NCBI RefSeq assembly: GCF_018446385.1
Contig: NC_056002.1
Span: 38,639,671 to 38,703,670 of the forward strand
Direction: 5' to 3'
Length of the DNA: 64,000 nucleotides
Source of the DNA: Zingiber officinale
Taxonomy: Eukaryota > Streptophyta > Magnoliopsida > Zingiberales > Zingiberaceae
How positions within the stretch are numbered: position 1 is the first letter of the stretch; the number at the start of each line of letters is the position of its first letter. This document shows positions 1 to 24,055 of this stretch, in pieces. The notes beneath the pieces are model-generated. The model had not been told where the DNA came from and made no database searches. It saw nothing but the letters and a program-made list of their open reading frames with translations. Position numbers and translations under genes: made by a program.

Positions 1-548
1 GACATTATCAACCTAGTATCACTAGGACACAGTTTCCTTCTATAATCAACAACACACACTATGAGTGATACCATTTCCCAATTTATCGGGTTTATTGATT
101 CATCGAACTAAATCTCACCCATTGATAAATTAAAGAAATAAATATCAAACATATGTGCTTGTTATTATATTAGGATTAAGAGCACACACTTCCATAATAA
201 CTGAGGTCTTTGTTCCTTTATAAAGTCAGTATAAAAGGAACGACCTCAAATGGTCCTACTCAATACACTCTGAGTGTACTAGTGTAATTATATAGTCAAG
301 ATAAACTAATACCTAATTACACTACGACCTTCTAATGGTTTGTTCCTTTCCATTCTGGTCGTGAGCTACTGTTTATAATTTATAAGGTACTGATAACATC
401 ATCTTCTGTATGTGACACAACATACTATGTTATCGACAATATAAATTAAATGAACAACTACAAACAAATGTAGATAATTAGACCAAATGTAATTCTTTAT
501 TCATAATGAATGTTTACAAAGCTTAGGCTTTAAGTATACATTCCAACA
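1..548 (-). mobile_element. Ty1/copia LTR, partial, cut by window edge
   Basis: Read on the minus strand this begins at 548 with TGTTGGAATGTATAC, a usual start for a long copia LTR of the Angela type, and runs out of the window on the left. Being at the right end of the copy, it is the 5' tip of an LTR in minus orientation. It abuts the middle of another LTR (549 onward), so it probably inserted there. The five bases after it are CTAGT, but the matching left copy is outside the window, so the target duplication cannot be tested. Family placement rests on the look of the sequence only. Confidence 0.6.
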
Positions 549-860
549 CTAGTGAGTGAAGCTAGGCAGTTTGGAAGTCCTGGTGAGTGAAGTCAGGCAG
601 ATGGAAAGTCCTGGTGAGTGAAGCCAGGCAGTTGGAAAGTCCTGGTGAGTGAAGCCAGGCAGTTGGAAAGTCATGGTGAGTGAAGCCAGGCAAGGGAAAT
701 CCAGATAGGTCAAGGTTGACCAGACATATGGTGAAAAGTCCAAGCAGGGAGCTTGGCACGAGAAAAGTCCAAGTATGGAGACTTGGCACGGAAAAGTCCA
801 AGCAGGGAGCTTGGCACGGGAGAAGTCCAAGTATGGAAGCTTGGCATGGGAAGTCAGAGA
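549..860 (+). repeat. Tandem array of about 31-bp units (AGTCCTGGTGAGTGAAGCC)
   Basis: About five imperfect units of roughly 31 bp follow each other, then further related units with AAAAGTCCAAG and GGAGCTTGGCA. The same arrays recur at 48940-49200 and 50460-50700 inside the related LTRs, so the array belongs to the LTR family. It creates long apparent open frames on both strands, which are not genes. Confidence 0.85.
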
Positions 861-865
861 AGGCT

Positions 866-1240
866 CGGTAGCTCGGTAGCTCGGTAGCTCGGTAGCTCGA
901 TAGCTCGGCAGCTCGCTCTCCGGACTAGGTCAGAGAGGGCTCGGTAGCTCGTTCTCTGGACCGGATGGAGTCGGAGAGGGCTCGGTAGCTCGGTAGCTCG
1001 GTAGCTCGGTAGCTCGGTAGCTCGGCAGCTCGCTCTCCGGACTAGGTCAGAGAGGGCTCGGTAGCTCGTTCTCTGGACCGGATGGAGTCGGAGAGGGCTC
1101 GGTAGCTCGTAGCTCGGTAGCTCATTCTCTGGACCGGACGAAGTCGGAGAGGGCTCGGCAGCTCGTTCTCCGGACTAGGTCAGAGAGGGCTCGGTAGCTC
1201 GGTAGCTCGGTAGCTCGGTCGCTCGGTAGCTCAGTAGCTC
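866..1240 (+). repeat. Tandem array of 9-bp TAGCTCGG-type units in higher-order blocks
   Basis: Runs of GGTAGCTCG are repeated up to six times. They are embedded in a larger unit of about 130 bp that also holds TCTCCGGACTAGGTCAGAG and TCTCTGGACCGGATGGAG. At least two larger units are clear (about 900-1030 and 1030-1160). Part of the LTR. Confidence 0.85.
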
Positions 1241-1779
1241 GGTACCCAAGTCGGTCGTCATGATCAGGACGCCGATTGCTCGCTCGAGACCGATCGAAAG
1301 AAGAAGAAGAAGGAGAGACAGGACGAACAGACTCCTAACCAGGAGAGCCGGAGGAGGATCAGGCTTAGCCTGATCGGTCCCCAAGACCGATCAGAACACT
1401 CCTAGACCGATCAGGAGTGTGCCTGATCAGTCCAGGCCCTAGCCGTTGCGACACAACGGCTAGTTTATGTGTCTTCTTCTTCGCAGGATATATATCGAGG
1501 TCTAGGGCCTCTACAGATATAGTTCTTGCTCTTCCTCCCTACTGCGATTTGAGATTTGCTGAGCTCTCGGTTTACTGAAGCTTCGCGTGAGCTTCGTGCT
1601 GGTTTTCTAGCTGCTGGAGCCGTGAAGCTGCTGCTTCATCAACGGACTCCGACGAGAAGGCAAGCAAGTGTGTTTACAATTTCTATTGTTCTTGTTTGTT
1701 TCCTCTATTGTTGTACTCCTCTGTTTTGCTGTTGCAAAGACTTTGTGGTGAGGTTTCTCCACCCAGAAGGAGTTCATAT

Positions 1780-2480
1780 TGTAGGATCGAAAATAATTTA
1801 GATATCTCCACAATGACATGATATTGTCCACTTTGGGCCTAAGCCCTCATGGTTTTGCTCTTGGGCTCTACCCAAAAGGCCTCATGCCAATGGAGATATC
1901 TTTCTCTTATAAACCCATGATCTTTTTCCATGTATTTTCAATATGGGACTATGTTTGTAATCTTGCAACCCCAACAATGCCCCCCTCAAACAAAGGACCA
2001 TGAGCTTCCCACGTCCGATCCTCGACCCACCAGGACTTCCTGCCCCTCGGTCTACCCGACCTACTAGGACTTTCTTGCCTAGCCGCAACTAGGACTTCCT
2101 GCCCCTCGGTCTACCCGACCTACTAGGACTTCCTGCCTGGTGTCTGGTCCTCTTGATCTGAATATAGGAGCCCCCACTTTCTTTGTTCGAGGTCAATATT
2201 GTACTCACATGGTTCAATCAGACCATAGCTCTTGTGCACAGTCGGCGGTTAAACCTTCTGGCAGTCCGGGCTCTGATACCAATTGTAGGATCCAAAAGAA
2301 TTTAGATATCTCCACAATGACATGATATTGTCCACTTTGGGCCTAAGCCCTCATGGTTTTGCTCTTGGGCTCTACCCAAAAGGCTTCATGCCAATGGAGA
2401 TATCTTTCTCTTATAAACCCATGATCTTTTTCCATGTATTTTCAATATGGGACTATGTTTGTAATCTTGCAACCCCAACA
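1780..2480 (-). mobile_element. TRIM (miniature LTR element), whole, young
   Basis: Two direct repeats of 197 bp (1780-1976 and 2284-2480) begin TGTAGGATC and end CCCCAACA. They flank a 307-bp interior. Next to the right repeat, the minus strand reads TGGTATCAGAGCCCG (2280-2266), the primer site for initiator tRNA-Met. Next to the left repeat the minus strand is purine-rich (GTTTGAGGGGGG), as expected of a polypurine tract. The element is therefore in minus orientation with its 5' LTR on the right. A 5-bp target duplication, CATAT, lies at 1775-1779 and 2481-2485. The LTRs differ at about 3 of 197 positions, so the insertion is recent. It has no coding capacity, which is normal for a TRIM, and it looks whole. 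Confidence 0.93.
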
Positions 2481-2732
2481 CATATTAGCCGGTTATCCGG
2501 GGTTTCATCCACCGACGGATTGATAGGCTTCGTCCACCTTATGGACACGCCGAGGAGTAGGAGTTTCATCTCCAAACCTCGTTACATCGCTGCGTCTAAG
2601 GTTTGATCTTCTCGTTCTCGTTTCTATTATTGTATTTCCGCTGCGCTAACTAGATTTGTAGAAAGAAACGCGAATTTGGGGTCGGCTATTCACACCCCCC
2701 CCCCTCTCTAGCCGCATTCGTCGATCCTAACA

Positions 2733-4223
2733 AACCCCATCAGTGTATTGGTGCAGTGTAGCTGCATTGTCGAATTTGGCCAAGTGATCATCCGGATCGG
2801 TGCTTCCGTTGTACTCCCCGATCGCCAACGGAGTGTAATGTCGGGGTAGGGGATCCTCCATAATTCCTCTTGAGAACTGATCGTTGATCCTTTCAGGCGA
2901 GTCCTCGTCTCAAGGCGCTTTTCCCTTTCTGGCTTCCCTTTCGGGCGCCTCATCTAACAAGGAGCCCCGGTCTCGGCGAGCTCGGTCTCCTTCCTCCGGG
3001 GGCGTCCGGAACAATGCTCGGTGAAAGGGGATTGGCGCGTTAGGCACTGGCCCATATATATCCAATTTTTTACAGATGTCCTGGTCGGCTGCGGGCTCCA
3101 TCCCGCGACCATGCTCTCCGGGCTGGCCGGATCTTGAGACGGCTGGCTCCTGTGTCGGTCGATCGGCCAACATTCGCTGTTGCTGCTCCATTACCCTTGC
3201 CACCCCGGCCTAGATTAGCTTCTCCAATTCTTCCGTCGTCAGCGTTACGGTTGTCGATCCTCCGGCGTCCTCCATCTTCTGCTTCTAGGTTCAGGTTGAA
3301 GTTCCCACAGACGGCGCCAATTTGATCCTGCCCTAAAGCTGAGTAGATGGCAACCGGGAAACAACGCTGAGGTGGCTCTTTGTCTTCGTTGATGCTATCC
3401 CGCTCCTGCAACCACAAGTCGTTAGTGCCAAGCTGGGAGGGAGTTCCTGGCGGTGGCCCTCCTACGCCCAAGTCACACACTGGCAAGTGAAGAAAATAAA
3501 GGAAGCAAAGAAGAAGTGAATGGCGGTTCTAGAAGACGTGTGTGCGTACCTCCGCGACCGGGGGAGGGGGGCTGCTCCTTTCCTTATATAGGACTTCGGC
3601 GAGTAGACTGCACGCTTCCCGGACGGATGCGTATTCCCAAGCTTTTCCCCAAAAGCTAACATTGAGAAAGGATCCCTGACATCTTACCCTAACGGGGCAA
3701 ACGTATCTCTGCCACGTCGGCAGGATCTTCTTCCGTACGATCCTCTGTCCTTCCTCGCCGTCAGTCGGCGAAACTGACTCCCAAAAGGATATTCTATTCA
3801 TACGCACCATTAATCAGCGACACTGACTCCCAAAAGGATGTTGGCACGTATCCTCTGACTTATCTGTCAGTTGTCCGTCTGGCCGGATTCCCCTTGATCG
3901 GTCCGACCAGCCTTTTCTTTGACCTCATGCGCCTACGTCTGGGCTGATCGGCATGAGTGTCCTTTGCCTTGTTGGACTCCCCTTGATCGGTTCGACCGGC
4001 CTCTTCTTTGACCTCATGCGCCTATGTCTAGGCTGATCGACGTGAGTATCCCTTGCCTCGGTGTGTTGTAGGCTCGGCCAACCCCCTCCAAACTCTTCTA
4101 GTCGGACGGGGACGAAGGGCCTTCTAATCGTCTAGTCTCTCGGTTGACCACCCCTTGACTTTGACGTCTACTAAAGCGCTGAACTTCCTTGGAGGTGGGC
4201 CCTCCTGAGTCATCACCGGATCA
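2733..4223 (-). mobile_element. Tat-type Ty3/gypsy remnant: gag piece and one LTR
   Basis: In minus orientation the LTR runs from 4223 to 3323 (about 901 bp; plus-strand ends TGATCCTGCC and CCGGATCA). It is followed by the primer site TGGCGCCGTCTGTGGGAAC (3319-3301), typical of Tat-lineage elements. Gag-like protein follows: a Gln-rich stretch, then a segment near DPDDHLAKFDNAA-type gag in another frame. The rest of the element is absent, and it is broken. Its right edge, GTTAT at 4224-4228, matches the uninterrupted sequence of the intact bHLH gene, so the element inserted into intron 3 of the second bHLH copy. The same LTR family recurs at 52333-53129 and 62779-63555. Confidence 0.85.
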
Positions 4224-5344
4224 GTTATATTGATAGAGGTCATGAGAATTAGGGTTTCAGTTTCGATAGTATGACTTGTGCTGTCACGATGGCAAAAGGC
4301 GAATACGCTCGCCCCCAGCACCCCTGCAAATTTGTCCCAGAGCCAACACGGAGGAGGTAAATCACAGATGACTACTAGTCTTTGGAATAGTGACAAGCAC
4401 ATAAGGGAGATATTTATCTCGGCTTTGTCGAGATTCGAACCCCAGATCTTATGATGACAACACTATGACTTATGCTGTCACGATTATATTGATAGAGGGG
4501 CCAAGACAAGGCACATAACATTGGTGTTGGTTATGATGAGGTTCATGCTCTCAGTCTTGGACAAGACCTTCACAAGGATAGCTTTGCGGTTCTCACTATG
4601 GATTCTTACAAGCATGGTCTTCTCGTACACCTTCACTTCAATCTCGGGGAAAGGTTGAAGTTGTGACGGTCATGATTCGTCAAGATTGTTCTCATCCGAT
4701 GATGAACCACCGTCATCAGTGACCAAGATGTGGGACTTCTTGATGAGGACCACGGATTCGACAGTCCTCTCCATGTTTTGCTCTTCTAGGGCTTTCACTT
4801 TTTCTTGTAGGTCTTTCACATGTTTCACTGCGTCTTCAAGAACAGAAGCTTTGCGCGCCTAAAAGATGTACATTTACATATGCAATGAATTTAAATGATC
4901 AAAACTTATTTAGAACAAAAATTTATCGAAACTTATGGTTTCAATAAAAGATAAAAGAAAGATAATAATCTCTCACTCATAGATTGTATTTGATGCTTCA
5001 AAACTACAATAAATCAATAAATATTTCTATGTTTCCACGCACCTTAGCTACTATTTCATGTAATCTCACTAAAAATACAACAAACCCTAAGAAAGAGAAA
5101 CCAATATTGTTTGCCACTAAACATGAGATCTGCTTAATTACCTTTTTAAGGTCAGGGATCAACGCAGAGAGTGCAATGAACTTCTGGTTAAGCTTCTCGC
5201 ACCAGCTCCTTCCCGCAATGATATGCTCTTCCGCCTGCGGCGGCAGCCATCGCGCGCGCGCATGATCAAGTTGCTCCATCTGGTTGTTGCTGCCCAAGTT
5301 AAAGTTCCAACTGTTGTTCTGCTGAACCCTAACTCCTAATCCAT
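4224..5344 (-). pseudogene. Truncated duplicate of the bHLH gene at 36525-37865
   Basis: Parts of exon 2 (about 5344-5147), intron 2 and exon 3 (about 4858-4485), plus the start of intron 3, match the intact bHLH gene closely. Exon 1 is absent. Exon 4 is not present on the left, where a Tat-type LTR interrupts intron 3. The middle of exon 2, encoding the Ser-rich linker, is missing. The DNA-binding basic region reads AGRSWC where the intact gene has AERSRR, so the residues that contact the E-box are lost. The splice donor after exon 3 is damaged by loss of four bases (GTAAGT has become GTCATA), and a SINE sits there. I see no way for this copy to make a working factor. Short transcripts cannot be excluded. 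Confidence 0.9.
4291..4463 (-). mobile_element. SINE flanked by a 21-bp target-site duplication
   Basis: The 173-bp body lies between direct repeats 4270-4290 and 4464-4484, which differ at one of 21 bases. The intact bHLH gene has the same site once, near 36671-36694, so it is an empty-site reference. On the minus strand the body begins near GTGTTGTCATCATAAG, then GGGGTTCGAATC, a pol III B-box, and ends CGCCTTTTGCC. A tRNA-derived SINE fits. I do not recognise the family with certainty. Confidence 0.85.
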
Positions 5345-7687
5345 AATCTGATGCAAGGCCGACTTTAGCCATATACTGTTAAGACCTATGCCTAGGGCCC
5401 AATATATATATATATACACGTGTTCGAATTCTGAAAACAGTTTCTTGTAAAAAATAGGATAAGGTTCCGTACAATGGATCCTTCCTCAGGACCCCACATG
5501 ACGGGAGCTTCGTGCACCGAGGAATAGAAAAAAAATATTAAAAGATTTGCAAAATAGTCTCATTGGATTTCACAAAAATATCTTTGGATTTGTATGCTGC
5601 ATGATTTTGTTACGTTCCCATGGATTCATGATAATAATACTCAACCGCATTTTCCATCTGCTTGTATTTTCTAGTAAACTACAATCCCAAGTCATTCATT
5701 GTTGCATAACATTCATTAGGTATGTTGTTTAATCATATTGAAATTTAACTCAGTAATTGCCAAACATTTGGTTCTAGTTCAGTTGGTATGTATTTCCAAG
5801 ACTATCTGATAGTTATTATGCTCAAAGTTCCAAACAGGTTTCTCAAAGTTTGAATGCTCTGTTCCACCGGTCTATAACTCTATTGTCGATTTGTTGAGAA
5901 CTTGGATGATCTGTTGAACGGAAGCTGTTAATATAGTTATGATATATCATCTATGCATGTGATTTTGTTTAGTTGGCATCAGTTATCCACTCAATAATCC
6001 TAGGATAATCGTTTCGATTTTATGAAAATTTTCTATTAACCATCAAAATAAATCAAGAAAACACACATATAGACTCATCCTAACAATTCTTGGATCACTA
6101 TCCACAGAAAAAAAAAAAATCACAATACACCGTAACTAAATTTCAAACTTCAAATACCTGATATATCGTTAGAGGGTCTAATCACGATATTCTACTCTCG
6201 GGCTATTTATGTGATCATACAAGATGATGAATGAGGATTTTGATTATTTAACCATATGCCATGACATTTTCAAAAGTTAAAAAATGGTTAATTATAAAAT
6301 TGAATAAAAGTTTACCTTTATATTTTTTAAAAAATATATATTTCAGTCCATTAATTTTATAAAATGAGAGTTGGCTTCTTCTTCTTCGTTTTGAATAGAC
6401 AATATTTTTATAAAATAGAAGGAAACAAAATCTTCAATTCAATGGATATTGAATTAAGACTTTTTTCGTATAACAAGGAAGAGTAATTTGGTCCAAAAAC
6501 AAGAGGTGTGATTTGAAACATGAGGGTCCTATTTAGTTATCTTGCCAAAATCAAGATTCTTTTTAGACAATTGCTCAAAACTTAAATCAGTGCATCATTG
6601 GACCGAGCCCTTTAATCACGGCCTAGGTCACTATCATTCTATAGTTCCATTCCAATGACCAAATCCCCTCCGGAGAATGCACCACCATGACAGGGACAGC
6701 GATTGGTTCCTACTATACCCATCCACCGTCGCATCGAACGTGATAACCCCAGTAACTCATATTCGCTGCTCTTCGCATTTAACCGTCGCCTATTTTTGAC
6801 ACTTTGCTCTATATCAAATTTTGATGTCAAGTTAATTTTCATGTTGGTTATGTTTAAAGCCATTTTTGATGATGCTTGGTTGAGAAGCCCATAATAGTGC
6901 CGTGACGCAGTTTCAAGTGCGTCTTCATAATTCCCTAAATCAGTTCACACTCTTTCCATCTTGATTGTGTTTTTTATCCTTTAAAATAAGGACTTTTTGT
7001 TCTTCTCTACGGTACAATAGAACATAAGATAAGCGTCAAGGTCCTATTGGATTGGCATGAATGCAGTGCTAGCAACTTTGTTCTTCCTTGATGGTGCCAG
7101 TGACCCTTTTTCTTCCTTATCATTTTAAACTTTGCTTTTATATAAATAACATTTTGATTAATAAAAATTATGAAGGTTTTCCATTTTTTTTCCCCTATAA
7201 AATAATCAACAAACTTCAAACAACTTTAAGTTTGACAGGATAGTCATTCACTGTGATGGAAATGGATGGGCACAAGGCCAAAACACCAACCAATCAACGA
7301 AAATACGCAGAGGAGCATATGACGGATCAATCAAAATGGAATTTTTTTTCCCCATCAAAATAAACAACTCGAAACAAAGAATCATTCCATTCCACAATAT
7401 GAAGATACGCATAAACAAATACAGGGGTAGAGCTTTTTTTGGCCTTCTTTTTCCCTCAAAAAGAATGATGCAAACATATGAATACTTGCTTTGGAGGTCA
7501 GGATTCATTCAGACACCATCATCGCTCAAAAAAAAATAGATATCAATTTTGCAATACTGACCCATAAACACAAACTTCAACTTGATCGTATGGTTAGACC
7601 CGACAAAGATCTTGCCACAAATTTAAATGAGGAAAAAAAAAAGTAGATATCTTTTGTTGTTCTTAGGAGCAAGTAGATAAACATGGG
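5345..7687. other. Intergenic, no supported gene
   Basis: This AT-rich stretch lies between the bHLH pseudogene and the 3' end of NSF. It holds a short TA run near 5402-5416. No frame looks like a protein and no element ends are clear. The part nearest 7687 should include the NSF 3' UTR. Confidence 0.5.
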
Positions 7688-20219
<12,532 letters not shown>

Positions 20220-20345
20220 GAGATCAAAGGTGAGCTAGGGTTGCTCGAGACTTGGAGGAAGAAGGGGAGAAAAAAAAGATGCATAAAATAGGTCATCAAT
20301 CGATCTGGTGCCTTGTATGAATGGATATAAATATGCCTTCTTGGA
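20220..20345 (-). promoter_or_regulatory. Likely NSF 5' UTR and core promoter
   Basis: On the minus strand the A/T-rich TATTTATA (20333-20326) sits about 110 nt upstream of the ATG and could be a TATA element. AACCCTAG (20242-20235), a telo-box-like motif common in housekeeping plant promoters, lies in the presumed leader. The transcription start cannot be read from sequence alone. Confidence 0.35.
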
Positions 20346-20625
20346 GAGGAAGTCGAGACTTCAGGACGCGTCAGTCATACAGACGGGGACACGTCAGACG
20401 TGAAAACAACATGATCCGACCGGGTAAATGTCCGGGAGACCCGATATTCCGGGCAATCAGATGATAAATGTGCGACTCACGGCGACCTTATGATCCGAGC
20501 GACCCTATGTTCTAGTCGCTCGAAGGTATCTGAGCGACCCTAAAATTGGATCGAACCGATTGACATTAATTCTAGGCAATAGAAAATTTATCACCAGAAT
20601 GTATACAGGCAACTTGAAACCGGAT

Positions 20626-20979
20626 CGAACTGATACATAGGGATAGCAATGAAATCAATAGGAGATGGGTTTGTTATCTCAATCTCCATCCATGAAGTAG
20701 ATCCTCATTTTCATCTACTCTACTTAATCGGAGAATTATCATCCTCAAATCTATGAGGACTAAACCCTATACTCGTTCCCATCCCCGCCCTTGAGGATTA
20801 TTCGAACTGATACATAGAGATAGCAATGGAATCGATCGGAGATGAGTTTGTCATCTCTATCTTCGTCCATGAAGTAAATTCTCATTTTCATCTCCCGTTC
20901 TACTTAATCGGAGAATTACCGTCCTCGAATCCACGGGAATTAAACCCCATCTCGTCCCCATCCCCGCCACAGAAATGAC
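20626..20979 (+). repeat. Imperfect tandem duplication, 177-bp period
   Basis: CGAACTGATACATAG begins both units (20626 and 20803). Each continues with GATAGCAATG, a stretch on GGAGATG, and CCCCATCCCCGCC-type sequence. The C-rich phrases resemble the ends of common plant DNA transposons, but no clear target duplication was found. Confidence 0.75.
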
Positions 20980-21389
20980 AACGGAGCAGGGATGGGAGCA
21001 GATCCCCACCCCCCAAGAATTAAATCCTCGTCCTCGGGCATTAAATCCCCGTCCTTGAGGATTATGCTAATAATTATTATTTAATCTGAGTAGGGGTAAA
21101 TAGGACACTATGTAGATGGAAGTATGGTGAATATTTGATTTCTGATCCTGTTTGAAAATTAAAGAGATGGCGCACTGGGAACGGTAACTTGGTTGTTGAC
21201 TCAGAGAAGACTTTTTACTCTGTAGACGCCAACGCCCAGACCAGGGGAGTCCCTGGCAAAGACCCTTCAATACTCAAGTCAGTACAAATCCGGACAGGTG
21301 AATGAAGAATAGTAAATAACGTGTGTGCGAGAGTAAACTTCATATGTTCAGAGAACATACCCTGTCAACGGAGAGGATTCCTCCTTTAT
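20980..21389. other. Intergenic, no supported gene
   Basis: Continuation of the C-rich repeat, then ordinary AT-rich DNA. I see no gene or element ends here. Confidence 0.4.
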
Positions 21390-24055
21390 ATATCACCTCT
21401 CATAATCTCCATAATTATAAGATGACAAAGAATGTCAAAAATTATGTAAAGTTTAATGCAAAATTAAGTGAATATATTAATAATTATTTTTTAAAATTAT
21501 TAGCTTAATTAAGTTTAATATAAAGTTTTTGATTTGGTTAATAATTAATTTGATTAAGTTAACTTTAGAATTAAGTTAAGTAATTTGATTAAGGTTTTAT
21601 TTGAATTAATTCAATTTTTGGTTGTGTTTAATTAAGAGTTTAGTATTAAGTTAACAATTATGTTCAAATTTTAGTTTAATAGTTGATTAAAGTTTCATAA
21701 TTAATTAGTTAAGGATTAATTGATTATTAATTATTGTCAATTAAGGATTGATTTAATTAATTGGTTAGGTATTAAGTTTAAGTCAAAATTAATTAGGTAA
21801 AATCAATTTGGAATTAATTAATTAAGAGTTAAAGATTAAGTTAGAATTTTAGTTTTAAAGTTGATAAAAAAATTAGTTTATTATTATCTTGAGTTAATGA
21901 GAATAATTTATTGATTAATTAATCTAATATTATTAATTAATTTCGAGTTAAATTATTTATTTATTTTAAGTTAATATTAAATAATTTATTATTTATTTTT
22001 TACGCTTAGAATTAGTTGAATTTATTAAATAATTATTTTATAATTTTATTATTATCTGAATTAATCACTATTTTGTTTAATTAATTAATGCCACTTCTTA
22101 TATTCAAATTTAATTAATTAATGTAATTATTTGATTAATTATCTAATTTTAATTAAAGTTTATTATTGTTTTGAGTATTGATTAAGATTATTTCAATTGA
22201 AGTTAGATTAATTAAATTGTTTTGAATATATTATTAAGATGTCTTTAAAAAAAAGGTTGTTTGGCCCTTGTTAAATTCAAACATAGCTTTGTGTTCATAA
22301 AAAGGAATTTATAGGGTAAGTTTCTAGACTATGGTGAGTCACAATGAACATCATTAAAGTAACCATATCTAAGATAACTTCCCAAAAATGACCCTCCTAA
22401 AGAACTAAATACTAGTTTTTAGTTTAACTAGTTCATATTTGATTATGGTAGTTTCAGCCAGATCCACTAGGTTTAGTGCACCAGGTAGAACCATATAATT
22501 TAACTTAGGCATGCCTTCGATAAAATTTTCTTGGCGTACTATCATCCCAATTCATTTTGATGCTTCTCCAATCGAGAATCGAACATCTAAGCTTCTCCAA
22601 TCGGGAATCAAACATCCCAATTTCTTGCCGGAATCATACATCCGGACTTCTACCCGTGGGGAATCGAACATCTCAACCTTCTACCAGAATCACACATCTG
22701 GACTTCCTACCTGGTTTCGAGTCCTCTTGACCTGTTAAGTTAGTCAACCCTGTGAACTCGGTAATAAGATTAGATCAATAACACGTATAACTTTAATTGA
22801 TTTGTTATTCATCAAAACTCAGATTTGATCATTGGTGTCAACTGTACCAACATAGAACTTTGCTTTGTCGTTCGCCATGAAGTCGTTTTGCTCCCTTTTC
22901 TCCAAAAGTGTTCTTTTTTCCTCTCTGTGTTGATATCTAAGTGCTACAAGACTATATTTGATCGTAAGAAGAATTTCAAAATAAATCTTGAAGAATACCT
23001 CCATACAGTGTTTCCATAGTGCGAACTTTCCCTCGAACTTTGGCGAGTAGATGCTCGATCCATCCATTGTCTTTTTGTTTTAGTGGGTGATTAGTCCTTC
23101 TAAAACAGTTTGGCTCTGATACAATTATAGGACCAATTGAGCCGACAGAGGGGGTGAATAGCCCTGAATAGAAGTTAGAATAATCGCTTGCTTTTGAAAA
23201 GAGTAAGGACACAATATTAATTAAACACAAAAAACATAAACAAATAAGTAAAAGGATAAAAGTATTTTACTTGATTATAATATAGGTGGTTGTTAATCCA
23301 AGACAGTTAAAAGTTCCATCCAAAATCTCCTTCATGAAGGTAGATCAGCTTCTTACAGTCTTTAAAAGCTTAGAAATAGCTAGGAAGTTGAATACAATAA
23401 TTGATATCTAATTCCTAGCTCTATGGGGCTTTGTATAGCCTTCTGGAATAAGTTACCGTTGCTTGAAGGCGCCTCCAAAGTCATTTAGGGATCCTCCAAG
23501 TGGATAAAGTTTTATCCATTATTCAACAGTCAGCCAACGATGACTGTTCATTAGAGGCACTTCTATGGAAGCTCCAAGGCGCCTCCAACAGAGACGTGAG
23601 GGTGCAGGGCGCCTCCAACAGAGACGTGAGGGTGCCTCCAAGCATTTTTGAGGCGCCTCGAACACTGTTCATTTGAGAATAAATAACTCCAATTGCTTAG
23701 GTGATGCTTTAATCATCTGGAGTTGAGCTCACCCAAACTCAACTCTGATCTTCTCCTTAAGCAAACTTTCTCCCCGACTTGTCATCCCTTGAACACTGTA
23801 CACGCATCCTTCTCGTCCACTGGTGTACTCTTCCATAGTTTTTCATCCCTCGGATACACCGAGCCGTCGACTTATTTCCCGAGCCACCCTTCTTGCTCAC
23901 CACATCTTCCGCTCGACTTCTTGTGTTCATAAATTCCTACACACTTAGACACAAAACATCAAAAAGACACAGGATCTAATTTAACTCGGTTGATCACATT
24001 AAAATCAACTTGGGGTACTTACGGATAGTCTTCTTGGACATATGTTTTTGAGTAA
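21390..24055 (-). mobile_element. Rearranged remnant of a SIRE-like element related to the one at 53135-61017
   Basis: 21480-22250 is AT-rich TTAATTAAG sequence. 22320-22510 matches a block at 57890-58100 (the phrases ATGGTGAGTCAC, CATCATTAAAGTAA and CACCAGG). 22520-22850 resembles the LTR tail of that family, ending CTGTACCAAC. A gag-like scrap on the minus strand (KFEGKFALWKHCMEVFFK) lies at about 22980-23067. A decayed primer site (GGCTCTGATACA, plus strand) lies near 23112-23123, followed by an LTR-like start with GAGGGGGTGAATAGCC. The parts are out of the usual order. It is old and broken in many places. Confidence 0.65.

Larger units (their letters stand above)
549..2732 (+). mobile_element. 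LTR of a SIRE-like Ty1/copia family, left end missing, carrying a TRIM
   Basis: The block ends with TCGGCTATTCACACCCCC, then CTCTCTAGCCGC and CCTAACA. This is the same 3' end as the LTR at 48449-51853, and the two share the internal tandem arrays (AGTCCTGGTGAGTGAAGCC units and TAGCTCGG units) and the phrase around CCACCCAGAAGGAG. It is an LTR fragment without any coding part. It borders a Tat-type gag remnant at 2733, which fits insertion into that element. A 701-bp TRIM lies inside it. It is a fossil. Confidence 0.7.

Noticed and set aside
549-871. Open frames with repeated WTF and HQDFPTAWLHSPGLS-like phrases
   Set aside because: They are translations of the LTR tandem array, recur at 48600-49320, and change frame with the repeat.
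866-1240. CRISPR-like regular spacing of short repeats
   Set aside because: Plant nuclear DNA; units are contiguous tandem repeats without unique spacers.
1780-2480. Cassandra identity for the small TRIM
   Set aside because: No 5S rRNA-like segment and different ends from the Cassandra LTR at 48205.
6639-6894. Possible short gene upstream of the bHLH pseudogene
   Set aside because: Weak frames on both strands, no similarity known to me and no splice partners found.
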